Below are positions 1 through 6,851 of a DNA stretch of 25,938 bases, piece after piece. The DNA lies in NCBI GenBank assembly GCA_947589405.1, contig CANQBT010000012.1:1-25938 (forward strand), given 5' to 3'. Within the stretch, counting starts at the first letter, position 1, and every line of letters starts with the position of its first letter. Made by a program: the position numbers and the translations under genes. A model generated the notes under the pieces. That model made no database searches, was not told the DNA's origin, and saw nothing but the letters and a program-made list of their open reading frames with translations. This DNA is from an uncultured Clostridia bacterium (GTDB lineage Bacteria > Bacillota > Clostridia > Lachnospirales > CAG-274).

Positions 1-225
1 GCTGACAGCTCCCCTAGCTCCAAGGGGAGCCTAGTTTTATGTCCCCTATAATTTTTTAGTTAGTTATGAATACTGGCATTTCAACATTATAAAAGTATTT
101 AAAGAACATAAACATAAGGCGTCCCTCTTCCTCCTCTCTCTAGCCTCCCCTAGCCCGTTAGGGCGTCGGAGGGGAGGGGGACCATTTCAAACATTGTTTG
201 AAATGGTGGAAGGGTCGTTCTAAAG
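1..225 (+). repeat. Dispersed structured repeat, copy A
   Basis: This stretch matches, in reverse complement, 25326-25551 along nearly its whole length, from GCTGACAGCTCC at the left to GGTCGTTCTAAAG at the right. The left end is probably cut by the window edge, because the other copy continues past the matching point. It contains a GC-rich stem-loop (about 140-175, with GCCC-GTTA-GGGC at its tip) and a perfect 13-bp hairpin at 181-207 (ACCATTTCAAACA, one-base loop). No reading frame of note lies in it. It looks like a non-coding dispersed intergenic element; mobility or function cannot be told from the sequence. Confidence 0.85.
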
Positions 226-271
226 AGATAAATAGTATTTATATTATACTGAACAAAACCTTATGACTCAA

Positions 272-326
272 ATAAAGCTGCCGTATTAAGATTTTATCAG
301 ATCTTAACACGGCAGCTGTTTTTTTC
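272..326. terminator. Bidirectional intrinsic terminator after glgD
   Basis: A 17-bp stem with one mismatch (276-292 pairing with 301-317, 8-nt loop) lies 44 nt past the glgD stop. On the minus strand it is followed by TTTATTTG, and on the plus strand by GTTTTTTTC. It should end glgC-glgD transcription and could also stop plus-strand transcription arriving from the left. Its minus-strand 3' arm and tail resemble the terminator after the GH105 gene at 20765-20820. Confidence 0.8.
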
Positions 327-360
327 GGTCTTAATTACAAAACCTTATATATTATTCTCT

Positions 361-1473
361 TTATATTACCTGTCCCTTTGTTATAACGATGGGATCCTCA
401 GCCGTACCTATAACGTTCTTACCGTCGCTTATTACAGCCTCCTTATCGATTATAGCGTTTTCTATAACGCAGTTCTTGCCGATATATGAGCTCTTCATTA
501 TAACAGAGTTATTTACTCTTGCGCCTTCTGAAACCGTTACCTTTCTGAAAAGCACAGAATTCTTTACACTTCCGTCTATGATAGTACCTGTGCCTATAAG
601 CGAATTGTTTACCTCTGCGTCGGAATTGAACTTAGCAGGCGGATCATCGCTTGGCTTTGTATCTATATAAGGCTCTGTAGTAAGTATGCTTCTTACCTCA
701 GGATCAAGGAAATCCATATTGGTCTGCATATAAGCCTGTATGCTGTTCAAAGTATTCCAGTAGCCGGCAAACTGATAGCCGTATATGTTGAGATGACTTC
801 TGTTTCTCAGAATTATGTCCTTAACGAAATCATAGTAGCCCTTTGGAATAGTATTTTCAAGAAGCTTGATAAGAAGAGTTCTTGAAATTACATATATGCC
901 AAGAGAGATATTTGAGCTTTTTGGCTCAATAGGCTTTTCCTCAAAGGAGGTAAGCTTCATATCCTCGTCAAATGTCATAACGCCGAAGTCGTGAACATCT
1001 CTGCCTGTGCCAGACATATCCTTTGTAACAATCGTTATGTCAGCGCCTTTGGCAACATGGTACTCAAGCACCTTGTTGTAATCCATCTTGTATACAGCAT
1101 CGCCTGAAACGATGATAACATACTGCTCATGGCTTCTCTTAAGGAATGATATGTTCTGATAAATAGAGTCTGCAACACCTCTGAACCAGAAGCTGTTGTC
1201 ACTTGAAAGGAACGGAGTGAATATATACAAACCGCCTTCCTTTCTGTCCAGATCCCACCACTTAGCTGAAGAAAGGTGGTCGTGAAGGCTTCTGGAATTG
1301 AACTGAGTAATTACAGCAACCTTCTTTATATTTGAGCTGGACATATTGCTTAAAGTAAAGTCTATAGCTCTGTATGAGCTTGCAACAGGCATAGCCGCTA
1401 TTGCTCTTACCTTACAAAGAGATTTAAGTCTTTCACTATTGCCGCCGGCAAGAATAATACCTATCGCTTTCAT
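361..1473 (-). CDS. glgD: Glucose-1-phosphate adenylyltransferase, GlgD-type subunit
   Basis: The 370-residue protein is a nucleotidyltransferase followed by a left-handed beta-helix carboxy end with many hexapeptide-type I/V repeats (about residues 280-360). It is the second subunit of ADP-glucose pyrophosphorylase, which makes ADP-glucose from glucose-1-phosphate and ATP for glycogen. Compared with the GlgC next to it, the nucleotide loop is altered (LAGGNSERLKSL rather than LAGGQGSRLG) and SGDHIYKMDY reads SGDAVYKMDY. This fits the usual view of GlgD as a weakly active or regulatory partner. The start ATG overlaps the glgC stop (TAATG) with GAGGGGG seven bases upstream, so translation is probably coupled and the two subunits made together. 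Confidence 0.93.
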   Translation of the reverse strand: MKAIGIILAGGNSERLKSLCKVRAIAAMPVASSYRAIDFTLSNMSSSNIKKVAVITQFNSRSLHDHLSSAKWWDLDRKEGGLYIFTPFLSSDNSFWFRGVADSIYQNISFLKRSHEQYVIIVSGDAVYKMDYNKVLEYHVAKGADITIVTKDMSGTGRDVHDFGVMTFDEDMKLTSFEEKPIEPKSSNISLGIYVISRTLLIKLLENTIPKGYYDFVKDIILRNRSHLNIYGYQFAGYWNTLNSIQAYMQTNMDFLDPEVRSILTTEPYIDTKPSDDPPAKFNSDAEVNNSLIGTGTIIDGSVKNSVLFRKVTVSEGARVNNSVIMKSSYIGKNCVIENAIIDKEAVISDGKNVIGTAEDPIVITKGQVI

Positions 1474-2750
1474 TACATCGCCCCCTCAATAATAACAGAC
1501 TGACCGCTCGGAAGCTTATTGTCTATATAGTCCTCATCACTTGTCTTGCCGTAGATAACGCAGTTCTTGCCGATCTGTATGCCTGCGGGAACAAGGGTAT
1601 TGCTTCCTATAACGGTAATTCCTGTGTTATAAATATTAGGCTTCAGTTCGTTAGGCGTATTTTCTCCGCCGCCCATTGAAACATTGTCCTCAATGACCGT
1701 ATTCTGGTCTATTATACATCTGTCAAGATGTACGTTCTTGCCTATCTTGCAGCCTTCCATAATAATGGAATCCTTTATAACAGAGCCTTCTCCTACGGTA
1801 ACGCTCTTACTTATAACGGAATGCTCTATACTGCCGTATATCTGGCAGCCTTCGGAAACTATACTTGCCTTTACGGAAGCATTTGCTCCTGTGTACATAG
1901 GCGGCTGATAGTTGCTGTTGGTATATATCTTCCAGAAATCCTCATAAAGATTGAATTCGGGAAGAGTCCTTATAAGCTCCATGTTGGCAGCCCAGTAGGA
2001 TTCTATAGTTCCTACGTCCTTCCAGTAATCCTTGAACCTGTATGCATAGAGAGTAGCTCCGTCATTGAGCATAGCAGGTATTATGTGCTTACCGAAGTCG
2101 CTGTCGGCGTGGATCTTATTGTCCTCAATAAGCGCTGCTCTGAGCTTATCCCATGTGAATATATATATACCCATGCTGGCAAGATTGCTCTTGGGATGCT
2201 CAGGCTTCTCCTCAAATTCATATATCTTGTCGTTCTCATCGGCATTCATAATACCGAAGCGGCTTGCTTCCTCCATAGTGACTTCAAGAACAGCTATAGT
2301 TACATCACAGTTGTTCTGCTTATGGAAGTTGAGCATAGCTGCATAGTCCATCTTGTAGATATGGTCGCCTGAAAGAATAAGAACGTACTCGGGTCTGCAT
2401 GCATCGATATAGTCTATATTCTGATATATTGCATTTGCAGTACCGGAATACCACTCGCCTCTTTCGCCCTCTCTCTGGTGGGGTGCAAGAATAGACACAC
2501 CGCCGTTCTTGGTATCCAGATCCCATGGTACGCCAATGCCTATATGCTGATTAAGCGTAAGGGGCTGATACTGAGTGAGAACGCCAACGGTATCAACGCC
2601 TGAATTAACACAGTTGCTCATAGGAAAGTCTATAATTCTGTACTTTCCGGCAAAAGCAACGGCAGGCTTAGCTTTGTCCATAGTAAGAATACCTAATCTA
2701 CTGCCCTGACCGCCGGCCAGAAGCATAGCCATCATTTCTTTTTTACGCAT
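1473..2750 (-). CDS. glgC: Glucose-1-phosphate adenylyltransferase, catalytic subunit
   Basis: GlgC makes ADP-glucose, the glucosyl donor for glycogen synthesis. From the chosen start it has 425 residues: the amino end carries LAGGQGSRLG (11-20, nucleotide loop), then KPAVAFAGKYRIIDF (sugar-nucleotide binding), then SGDHIYKMDY with the metal-binding Asp, and a carboxy-terminal beta-helix of hexapeptide repeats. A longer frame opens at 2786, but the GGGAGGG ribosome site lies inside that extension, about ten bases before the ATG at 2750, and the shorter protein begins like known GlgC (MRKKEMMAMLLAGG). It is the first gene of a two-gene unit with glgD. No glycogen synthase, branching enzyme or phosphorylase lies in the window. 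Confidence 0.95.
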   Translation of the reverse strand: MRKKEMMAMLLAGGQGSRLGILTMDKAKPAVAFAGKYRIIDFPMSNCVNSGVDTVGVLTQYQPLTLNQHIGIGVPWDLDTKNGGVSILAPHQREGERGEWYSGTANAIYQNIDYIDACRPEYVLILSGDHIYKMDYAAMLNFHKQNNCDVTIAVLEVTMEEASRFGIMNADENDKIYEFEEKPEHPKSNLASMGIYIFTWDKLRAALIEDNKIHADSDFGKHIIPAMLNDGATLYAYRFKDYWKDVGTIESYWAANMELIRTLPEFNLYEDFWKIYTNSNYQPPMYTGANASVKASIVSEGCQIYGSIEHSVISKSVTVGEGSVIKDSIIMEGCKIGKNVHLDRCIIDQNTVIEDNVSMGGGENTPNELKPNIYNTGITVIGSNTLVPAGIQIGKNCVIYGKTSDEDYIDNKLPSGQSVIIEGAM

Positions 2751-2781
2751 AGCTTTGAATCCCTCCCTATAATATGTAAGA

Positions 2782-2834
2782 GACACATTCGTGTCATGGG
2801 GACAACCTGAAAAAACGCTGATATTAGTTGTCCC
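2782..2834 (-). promoter_or_regulatory. Two stem-loops in the glgC leader
   Basis: Two inverted repeats follow one another between the glgC promoter area and its ribosome site: GACAC-ATTC-GTGTC at 2782-2795, and GGGACAAC (2799-2806) pairing with GTTGTCCC (2827-2834) around a 20-nt loop. Neither has a T-run, so they are not plain terminators. They match no riboswitch class I recognise. They may stabilise the transcript or bind a regulator; this is inference. Confidence 0.4.
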
Positions 2835-2842
2835 TCTATTTA

Positions 2843-2871
2843 TTATTATAATAACATACTTTACTGGTAAA
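2843..2871 (-). promoter_or_regulatory. Possible glgC promoter
   Basis: On the minus strand TTTACC (2866-2871) is followed by TAATAA (2843-2848) at 17-bp spacing, or by TATAAT (2845-2850) at 15 bp. Both are imperfect. The region to the right, to about 3080, is very AT-rich with no gene and no other signal that I can support. Confidence 0.3.
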
Positions 2872-3082
2872 TTACAACAAAAAAAAATAATTTTGGTTAA
2901 TTTTTTATGAACTTTTTTATATTTATATCAACTGAGTATTAAATTGTGTTGTTATTGTTGGCAAAATGCAATATAAATATTAAAGAAATTTATGTAATTT
3001 GCACAAAAACGCCTGTTTTAATTGTGAACAGATAACTTTAGTAAGGCTGAAAAGTCTGGTAATTATGACCATTAATTATTGT

Positions 3083-3111
3083 TTGACAAATGGTAATATA
3101 AGGTTTATAAT
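3083..3111 (+). promoter_or_regulatory. Sigma-A promoter of the thiamine operon
   Basis: Consensus TTGACA (3083-3088) and TATAAT (3106-3111) are separated by exactly 17 bp. Transcription should start near 3118, just before the TPP riboswitch. Strength is therefore high by default, with control left to the leader RNA. Confidence 0.85.
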
Positions 3112-3131
3112 CAACATAAGCTAATAATGTA

Positions 3132-3240
3132 TATGCAGGGGAACCCGGCTGTCTTATAAACGCCGTCGTTGAGAGGACCATTGTGTCGACCCTTTGAACC
3201 TGACGGTCAATACCGTGGAAGGGAGCAGGATCTTCAAGTA
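3132..3240 (+). promoter_or_regulatory. TPP riboswitch (THI element)
   Basis: The leader carries the THI-element core: AGGGG near 3136, a short hairpin CGGC...GCCG, the TTGAGAGG segment, then ACCCTTTGAACCTGACGG, GTCAATACCGT and GGAAGGGA. The ACGGT/ACCGT stem (P4) and AGGGG/CCCTT pairing (P2) can be drawn; the closing P1 stem is weak and its limits are uncertain. It lies between a strong promoter and an intrinsic terminator upstream of thiD-thiC, as expected for an aptamer that senses thiamine pyrophosphate and favours termination when bound. Confidence 0.92.
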
Positions 3241-3271
3241 AAAGCTTTGGTCTTGCGCCAAAGCTTTTTTT
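3241..3271 (+). terminator. Riboswitch-linked intrinsic terminator
   Basis: AAAGCTTTGG (3241-3250) pairs with CCAAAGCTTT (3258-3267) around a 7-nt loop, followed at once by a run of T to 3271. It sits directly after the TPP aptamer and 13 bases before the thiD start, so it is the expression platform. I could not identify the competing antiterminator with confidence. Confidence 0.85.
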
Positions 3272-3284
3272 ATGAGGTGTTATA

Positions 3285-4073
3285 ATGTATAAAATACTGA
3301 CAATAGCAGGCAGCGATTGCAGCGGCGGTGCAGGCATACAGGCGGATATTAAGACAATAACCGCTCACGGAATGTACGCCATGTCGGCAATTACAGCCCT
3401 TACAGCCCAGAATACCACAGGAGTTTACGGCGTGCTTGAAAGTACTGCCGACTTTCTCGTAAATCAGCTGGACTGCATATTTAACGATATATTTCCCGAC
3501 GCCGTAAAGATAGGCATGGTTTCCGATCCCGAGCTTATAGCCGTTATTGCCGATGCTCTTACAAAATACAAGCCCCATAATATAGTGCTTGATACCGTTA
3601 TGGTGTCTACAAGCGGAAGTCCTCTGCTCAAGAAGGAGGCAATGTCTGCTCTTACAAAAAAGCTCATACCTTTGGCAGATGTTATAACGCCTAATATACC
3701 TGAGGCTTCTGTGCTTCTTGGCAGAGATATGGCAAATATCGAGGATATGAAAAGGGCTGCCTTTGATCTGTACGACAGATTCGGCTGCGCTTCTCTTGTA
3801 AAGGGCGGTCATGGTATGGCAAATGTCACCGATGTGCTCTGTGACAAAGGCAATATATACACATTCGAGGGTACTAAAATAGATACCCAAAATTCACATG
3901 GCACAGGCTGCACATTAAGCTCTGCCATAGCTTGTAACATGGCTGAGGGCAAAAGCCTATCTGAGAGTATAAGAAATGCAAAGGACTATCTGACAGGCGC
4001 TCTTGCAGACGGTCTTGACTTAGGCAAGGGCAGCGGTCCCGTAAATCATTGCTATAAAATCAATAAGTATTAA
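3285..4073 (+). CDS. thiD: Hydroxymethylpyrimidine / phosphomethylpyrimidine kinase
   Basis: ThiD phosphorylates 4-amino-5-hydroxymethyl-2-methylpyrimidine twice to give HMP-PP, the pyrimidine half of thiamine. The 262-residue length is normal for the stand-alone enzyme. Visible ribokinase-superfamily features are the start IAGSDCSGGAGIQAD (8-22), which contacts the pyrimidine, VLDTVMVSTSG in the middle, VKGGH, and near the carboxy end HGTGCTLSSAIA, the anion hole with the conserved Cys. GAGGTG precedes the ATG. It is the first gene behind the TPP riboswitch and is followed 58 bases later by thiC, which makes its substrate precursor HMP-P. Confidence 0.95.
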   Translation: MYKILTIAGSDCSGGAGIQADIKTITAHGMYAMSAITALTAQNTTGVYGVLESTADFLVNQLDCIFNDIFPDAVKIGMVSDPELIAVIADALTKYKPHNIVLDTVMVSTSGSPLLKKEAMSALTKKLIPLADVITPNIPEASVLLGRDMANIEDMKRAAFDLYDRFGCASLVKGGHGMANVTDVLCDKGNIYTFEGTKIDTQNSHGTGCTLSSAIACNMAEGKSLSESIRNAKDYLTGALADGLDLGKGSGPVNHCYKINKY

Positions 4074-4087
4074 AATATAACAACCGA

Positions 4088-4114
4088 TTTTCCCGTGACC
4101 GGGTCACAGGAAAA
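4088..4114. repeat. TTTTCC-GTGAC palindrome between thiD and thiC
   Basis: TTTTCC-C-GTGACC at 4088-4100 faces GGTCAC-A-GGAAAA at 4102-4114 with one mismatched pair. The same palindrome occurs at 25616-25646 (perfect, 14-bp arms) and with a damaged right arm at 20897-20919. Here it lies in the thiD-thiC spacer, 18 bases before the thiC start codon. Having no T-run, it is not a standard terminator; it could protect or separate the two messages. Confidence 0.75.
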
Positions 4115-4131
4115 AAGCAAGGAGGAATATT

Positions 4132-5454
4132 ATGGCTTACGCAACACAAATGGATGCCGCAAAGCAAGGCATAATAACAAAGGAAATGGAAATAGTGGCA
4201 AAGAAGGAATACAAAACTCCTGAGGAAATAAGAGAGCTTGTGGCAAAAGGCTCTGTATGTATCCCTGCCAATATCAACCACAAATCATTAAGCCCTGAGG
4301 GCATAGGTCAGGGCATGAGGACAAAAATTAATGTAAATCTGGGCATATCAGGGGACTGCAAAGACTATTCACTTGAAATGGAAAAGGTGAATATGGCGAT
4401 CAAATACGGCGCCGAAGCCATAATGGACCTGAGCAACTACGGCAAGACAAACACCTTCAGACAGCAGCTTGTAGCCATGAGCCCCGCTATGATAGGCACA
4501 GTACCTATGTATGACGCCATAGGCTATCTTGAAAAGGATCTTATGAAAATAACGGCAAAGGAATTTCTGGAGGTAGTGGAAGCCCATGCAAAAGAAGGCG
4601 TTGACTTTATGACAATACATGCCGGTATAAACAGAAGAGCCGTAGAGGCCTTTAAAAGAGATAAGAGAAGAATGAACATAGTTTCAAGAGGCGGTTCCCT
4701 TCTCTTTGCATGGATGGAAATGACAGGAAATGAAAATCCATTTTTCGAGTACTATGACGATGTTCTTGAAATACTGAGAAAATATGACGTTACAATAAGT
4801 CTGGGCGATGCTCTCAGACCCGGCTGTATGGACGATGCTACAGACGCAGGACAGATCGCTGAGCTTATTGAGCTGGGCTATCTTACCGAAAGAGCTTGGG
4901 AAAAGGACGTACAGGTAATGGTAGAGGGTCCGGGCCATATGGCAATGGACGAGATAGCCGCCAACATGAAGCTTCAGAAAAGGCTTTGTCACAATGCGCC
5001 CTTCTATGTATTGGGACCTATAGTGACCGATATGTTTCCCGGCTACGACCATATTACATCGGCTATAGGCGGAGCCATTGCAGCTGCCAACGGCGCAGAC
5101 TTCCTCTGCTATGTAACTCCTGCCGAGCATCTTAGACTGCCTGACGCAGCAGATGTTAAGGAGGGTATAATGGCAAGCAAGATCGCTGCTCACGCTGCCG
5201 ATGTTGCCAAGAAATATCCTCACGCAAGAGAAAGAGACAACGCCATGAGCGATGCACGTCATGCTCTTGACTGGGAGAAAATGTTTGAACTGGCTGCGGA
5301 TCCCGACAAGGCAAGAGAGTACTATGAAAGCGTACCACCTGCAGAAAGGCATACATGCTCAATGTGCGGCAAAATGTGCGCCGTAAGGACCACAAACCTT
5401 ATTCTGGACGGCAAAAAGGTAGAGTTTTGCGATGACAACGGTAAATGCGACTAA
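4132..5454 (+). CDS. thiC: Phosphomethylpyrimidine synthase
   Basis: ThiC is the radical-SAM enzyme that rearranges aminoimidazole ribotide into HMP-phosphate. At 440 residues it is the short form common in anaerobes, lacking the amino-terminal extension of proteobacterial ThiC. Recognisable blocks are IPANINHKSLSPEGIGQG, NVNLGISGD, FMTIHAGI, SRGGS, EGPGHMAMDEI, APFYVLGPIVTDM and the [4Fe-4S] cysteine motif CSMCGKMC near residue 419. That motif is CX2CX3C, one residue shorter than the CX2CX4C form (CSMCGPKFC), as also seen in other short ThiC proteins. AAGGAGG precedes the ATG. It is co-transcribed with thiD under the TPP riboswitch and closed by the terminator at 5465-5500. Confidence 0.97.
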   Translation: MAYATQMDAAKQGIITKEMEIVAKKEYKTPEEIRELVAKGSVCIPANINHKSLSPEGIGQGMRTKINVNLGISGDCKDYSLEMEKVNMAIKYGAEAIMDLSNYGKTNTFRQQLVAMSPAMIGTVPMYDAIGYLEKDLMKITAKEFLEVVEAHAKEGVDFMTIHAGINRRAVEAFKRDKRRMNIVSRGGSLLFAWMEMTGNENPFFEYYDDVLEILRKYDVTISLGDALRPGCMDDATDAGQIAELIELGYLTERAWEKDVQVMVEGPGHMAMDEIAANMKLQKRLCHNAPFYVLGPIVTDMFPGYDHITSAIGGAIAAANGADFLCYVTPAEHLRLPDAADVKEGIMASKIAAHAADVAKKYPHARERDNAMSDARHALDWEKMFELAADPDKAREYYESVPPAERHTCSMCGKMCAVRTTNLILDGKKVEFCDDNGKCD

Positions 5455-5464
5455 AATACATACC

Positions 5465-5500
5465 AAACTAAAAAAATCCCTACGGGGATTTTTTTAGTTT
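5465..5500. terminator. Bidirectional terminator between thiC and the GNAT gene
   Basis: A perfect 16-bp inverted repeat (5465-5480 with 5485-5500) with a TACG loop has seven A before the GC core and seven T after it, so it works on both strands. It ends thiC from the left and the acetyltransferase gene from the right; the stop codon of the latter (5494-5496) is inside the stem. Confidence 0.93.
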
Positions 5501-5991
5501 CCAAGCTTTTTGGTCATAAATGTAACGGAAACATATTCTCCGTTTTTATAGGCAAGCTCTCTGAATGTACACATTGGCACAAATCCGCATCTGCTGTGGA
5601 GAGAGATGCTTGCCGTATTGTTATCCGTAATTACGGCTATAAGCATATGATATTTTCCTGCAAGACGTTCAAGCTCCGTTACAAGCATAGTGCCTATACC
5701 TCTGTGTCTGTACTGGTGAGATACATATACGGAGACCTCTGCGGTGGTCTTATATCCCGAAAATCGTCTGAACCATGAAAGAGAAGCCCAGCCTACTATT
5801 TTTCCGTCCTTCTCAGCCACTACCACAGGATAGTCCTCCTCCGTATGCTCATCGTACCAAAGCTCTGCGTCCTCAATAGAGCGAGGGCTTTCGTTAAGAT
5901 TATAGTTGGTATGTATTATGGCGTAATTCAATATTTCATTTATAGCAGGCACATCTTCCTTTTCAGCCCTGCGTATTACAACGTTTTTCAT
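5494..5991 (-). CDS. GNAT family N-acetyltransferase, phosphinothricin-acetyltransferase-like
   Basis: A 165-residue single-domain acetyltransferase that should transfer acetyl from acetyl-CoA to an amine. The fold runs through an amino strand with RRAEKEDVPAINEIL, the strand WASLSWFR, then VSVYVSHQYRHRGIG, whose Q/R-x-x-G-x-G/A-like part is the acetyl-CoA pyrophosphate loop (motif A), then NNTASISLHSRCGF (motif B). The overall pattern matches the Pat/YncA branch, whose members acetylate phosphinothricin, methionine sulfone or similar small molecules; the substrate here is unknown. GGAG lies just upstream of the ATG. It is a single-gene unit, divergent from the TtcA-like gene with promoters back to back. 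Confidence 0.88.
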   Translation of the reverse strand: MKNVVIRRAEKEDVPAINEILNYAIIHTNYNLNESPRSIEDAELWYDEHTEEDYPVVVAEKDGKIVGWASLSWFRRFSGYKTTAEVSVYVSHQYRHRGIGTMLVTELERLAGKYHMLIAVITDNNTASISLHSRCGFVPMCTFRELAYKNGEYVSVTFMTKKLGN

Positions 5992-6020
5992 ATTTATTTC
6001 TCCTTGAATTTATTAAATAC

Positions 6021-6049
6021 AGTATATTTCAAATTCACAGATTAGTCAA
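6021..6049 (-). promoter_or_regulatory. Promoter of the GNAT gene
   Basis: On the minus strand TTGACT (6044-6049) and TATACT (6021-6026) are 17 bp apart. The -35 box is only 3 bp from the -35 box of the opposite promoter at 6053-6081. Confidence 0.7.
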
Positions 6050-6052
6050 CAG

Positions 6053-6081
6053 TTGATTTTTTCACAACAAATATTTATAAT
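6053..6081 (+). promoter_or_regulatory. Promoter of the TtcA-like gene
   Basis: TTGATT (6053-6058) and TATAAT (6076-6081) are 17 bp apart, giving a very short leader before the GAGGTG ribosome site at 6091. The -35 boxes of the two divergent promoters form the palindrome TCAAC-A-GTTGA (6046-6056). Confidence 0.65.
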
Positions 6082-6101
6082 TATACTTATGAGGTGATTA
6101 T

Positions 6102-6851
6102 ATGAAAATGCAGCAGCTTTTAAGTCTTGTAAGACGAGCTGTACAGGACTACAATATGATAGAGGATAATGACAGGATAGCTATAGGGATCTCAGGCGGC
6201 AAGGACAGCCTTACGCTTCTGTCGGCACTTAAAGCCATGCAGAGATTCTATCCCAAAGGCTATGAGCTGGAAGCAATTACCGTAAGTCTTGGCTTTGAAA
6301 ATATGGACTTTTCACCTATACAGAAGTTTTGCGACAGCATAGGCGTCAATTATACAATAGTAGAAACGGATATAGGACAGATAATTTTTGACGAGAGAAA
6401 GGAAAAAAATCCCTGTGCTCTCTGTTCCAAAATGAGAAAAGGCGCTCTTAACACAATGGCGGAAAAGCTTGGGTGCAACAAGGTAGCTCTGGGACACAAC
6501 AAGGACGACGTCATAGAGACCTTTCTTATGGCTCTTCTGTATGAAGGCAGAATACATTGCTTCAGTCCATGCACATATCTGAGCAGAAAAAAAATAATGT
6601 CTATACGCCCTCTTATATATGTGCCGGAAAGAGATGTAAAGGGCTTTGCCAACAAGGCAAAGCTGCCTATAGTCAGCAATGCCTGCAAGGCAGACGGAAA
6701 CACTAAGAGAGAGGAGATCAAAAAAATAGTCAGAAGGCTCAACACCGAATATGACCATTTTGAGGACAGAACATTTAACGCAATAAAAAGGTCCTATTTA
6801 GAGGGGTGGAATACATATGAAAATGGATTATCACAACGAGGAAAAAAATAA
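6102..6851 (+). CDS. TtcA-like tRNA thiolation PP-loop ATPase
   Basis: The 249-residue protein begins its catalytic core with SGGKDS at 31-36, the PP-loop that adenylates a base. PCALCSKMRKG gives C105 and C108, and C195 lies in SNACKADG. This CxxC plus one later Cys is the [4Fe-4S] arrangement of TtcA/TtuA-type thiolases, so the likely reaction is sulfur insertion into a tRNA base, as in 2-thiocytidine at position 32. LGHNKDD is the conserved HNxDD segment. TilS (lysidine synthase) is less likely because it lacks these cysteines and has a longer carboxy end. The exact modified base is inferred. Its 3' end overlaps the recombinase gene by 35 bases. Confidence 0.85.
   Translation: MKMQQLLSLVRRAVQDYNMIEDNDRIAIGISGGKDSLTLLSALKAMQRFYPKGYELEAITVSLGFENMDFSPIQKFCDSIGVNYTIVETDIGQIIFDERKEKNPCALCSKMRKGALNTMAEKLGCNKVALGHNKDDVIETFLMALLYEGRIHCFSPCTYLSRKKIMSIRPLIYVPERDVKGFANKAKLPIVSNACKADGNTKREEIKKIVRRLNTEYDHFEDRTFNAIKRSYLEGWNTYENGLSQRGKK

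Noticed and set aside
2751..2786. Upstream start for glgC at 2786
   Set aside because: The ribosome site lies inside the extension, and the extra 12 residues do not match GlgC amino ends.
3270..3890. 206-codon minus-strand frame over thiD, and similar long frames opposite thiC, ffh and glgC
   Set aside because: All are mirror frames of conserved genes with Cys- and His-rich nonsense composition and no ribosome sites.
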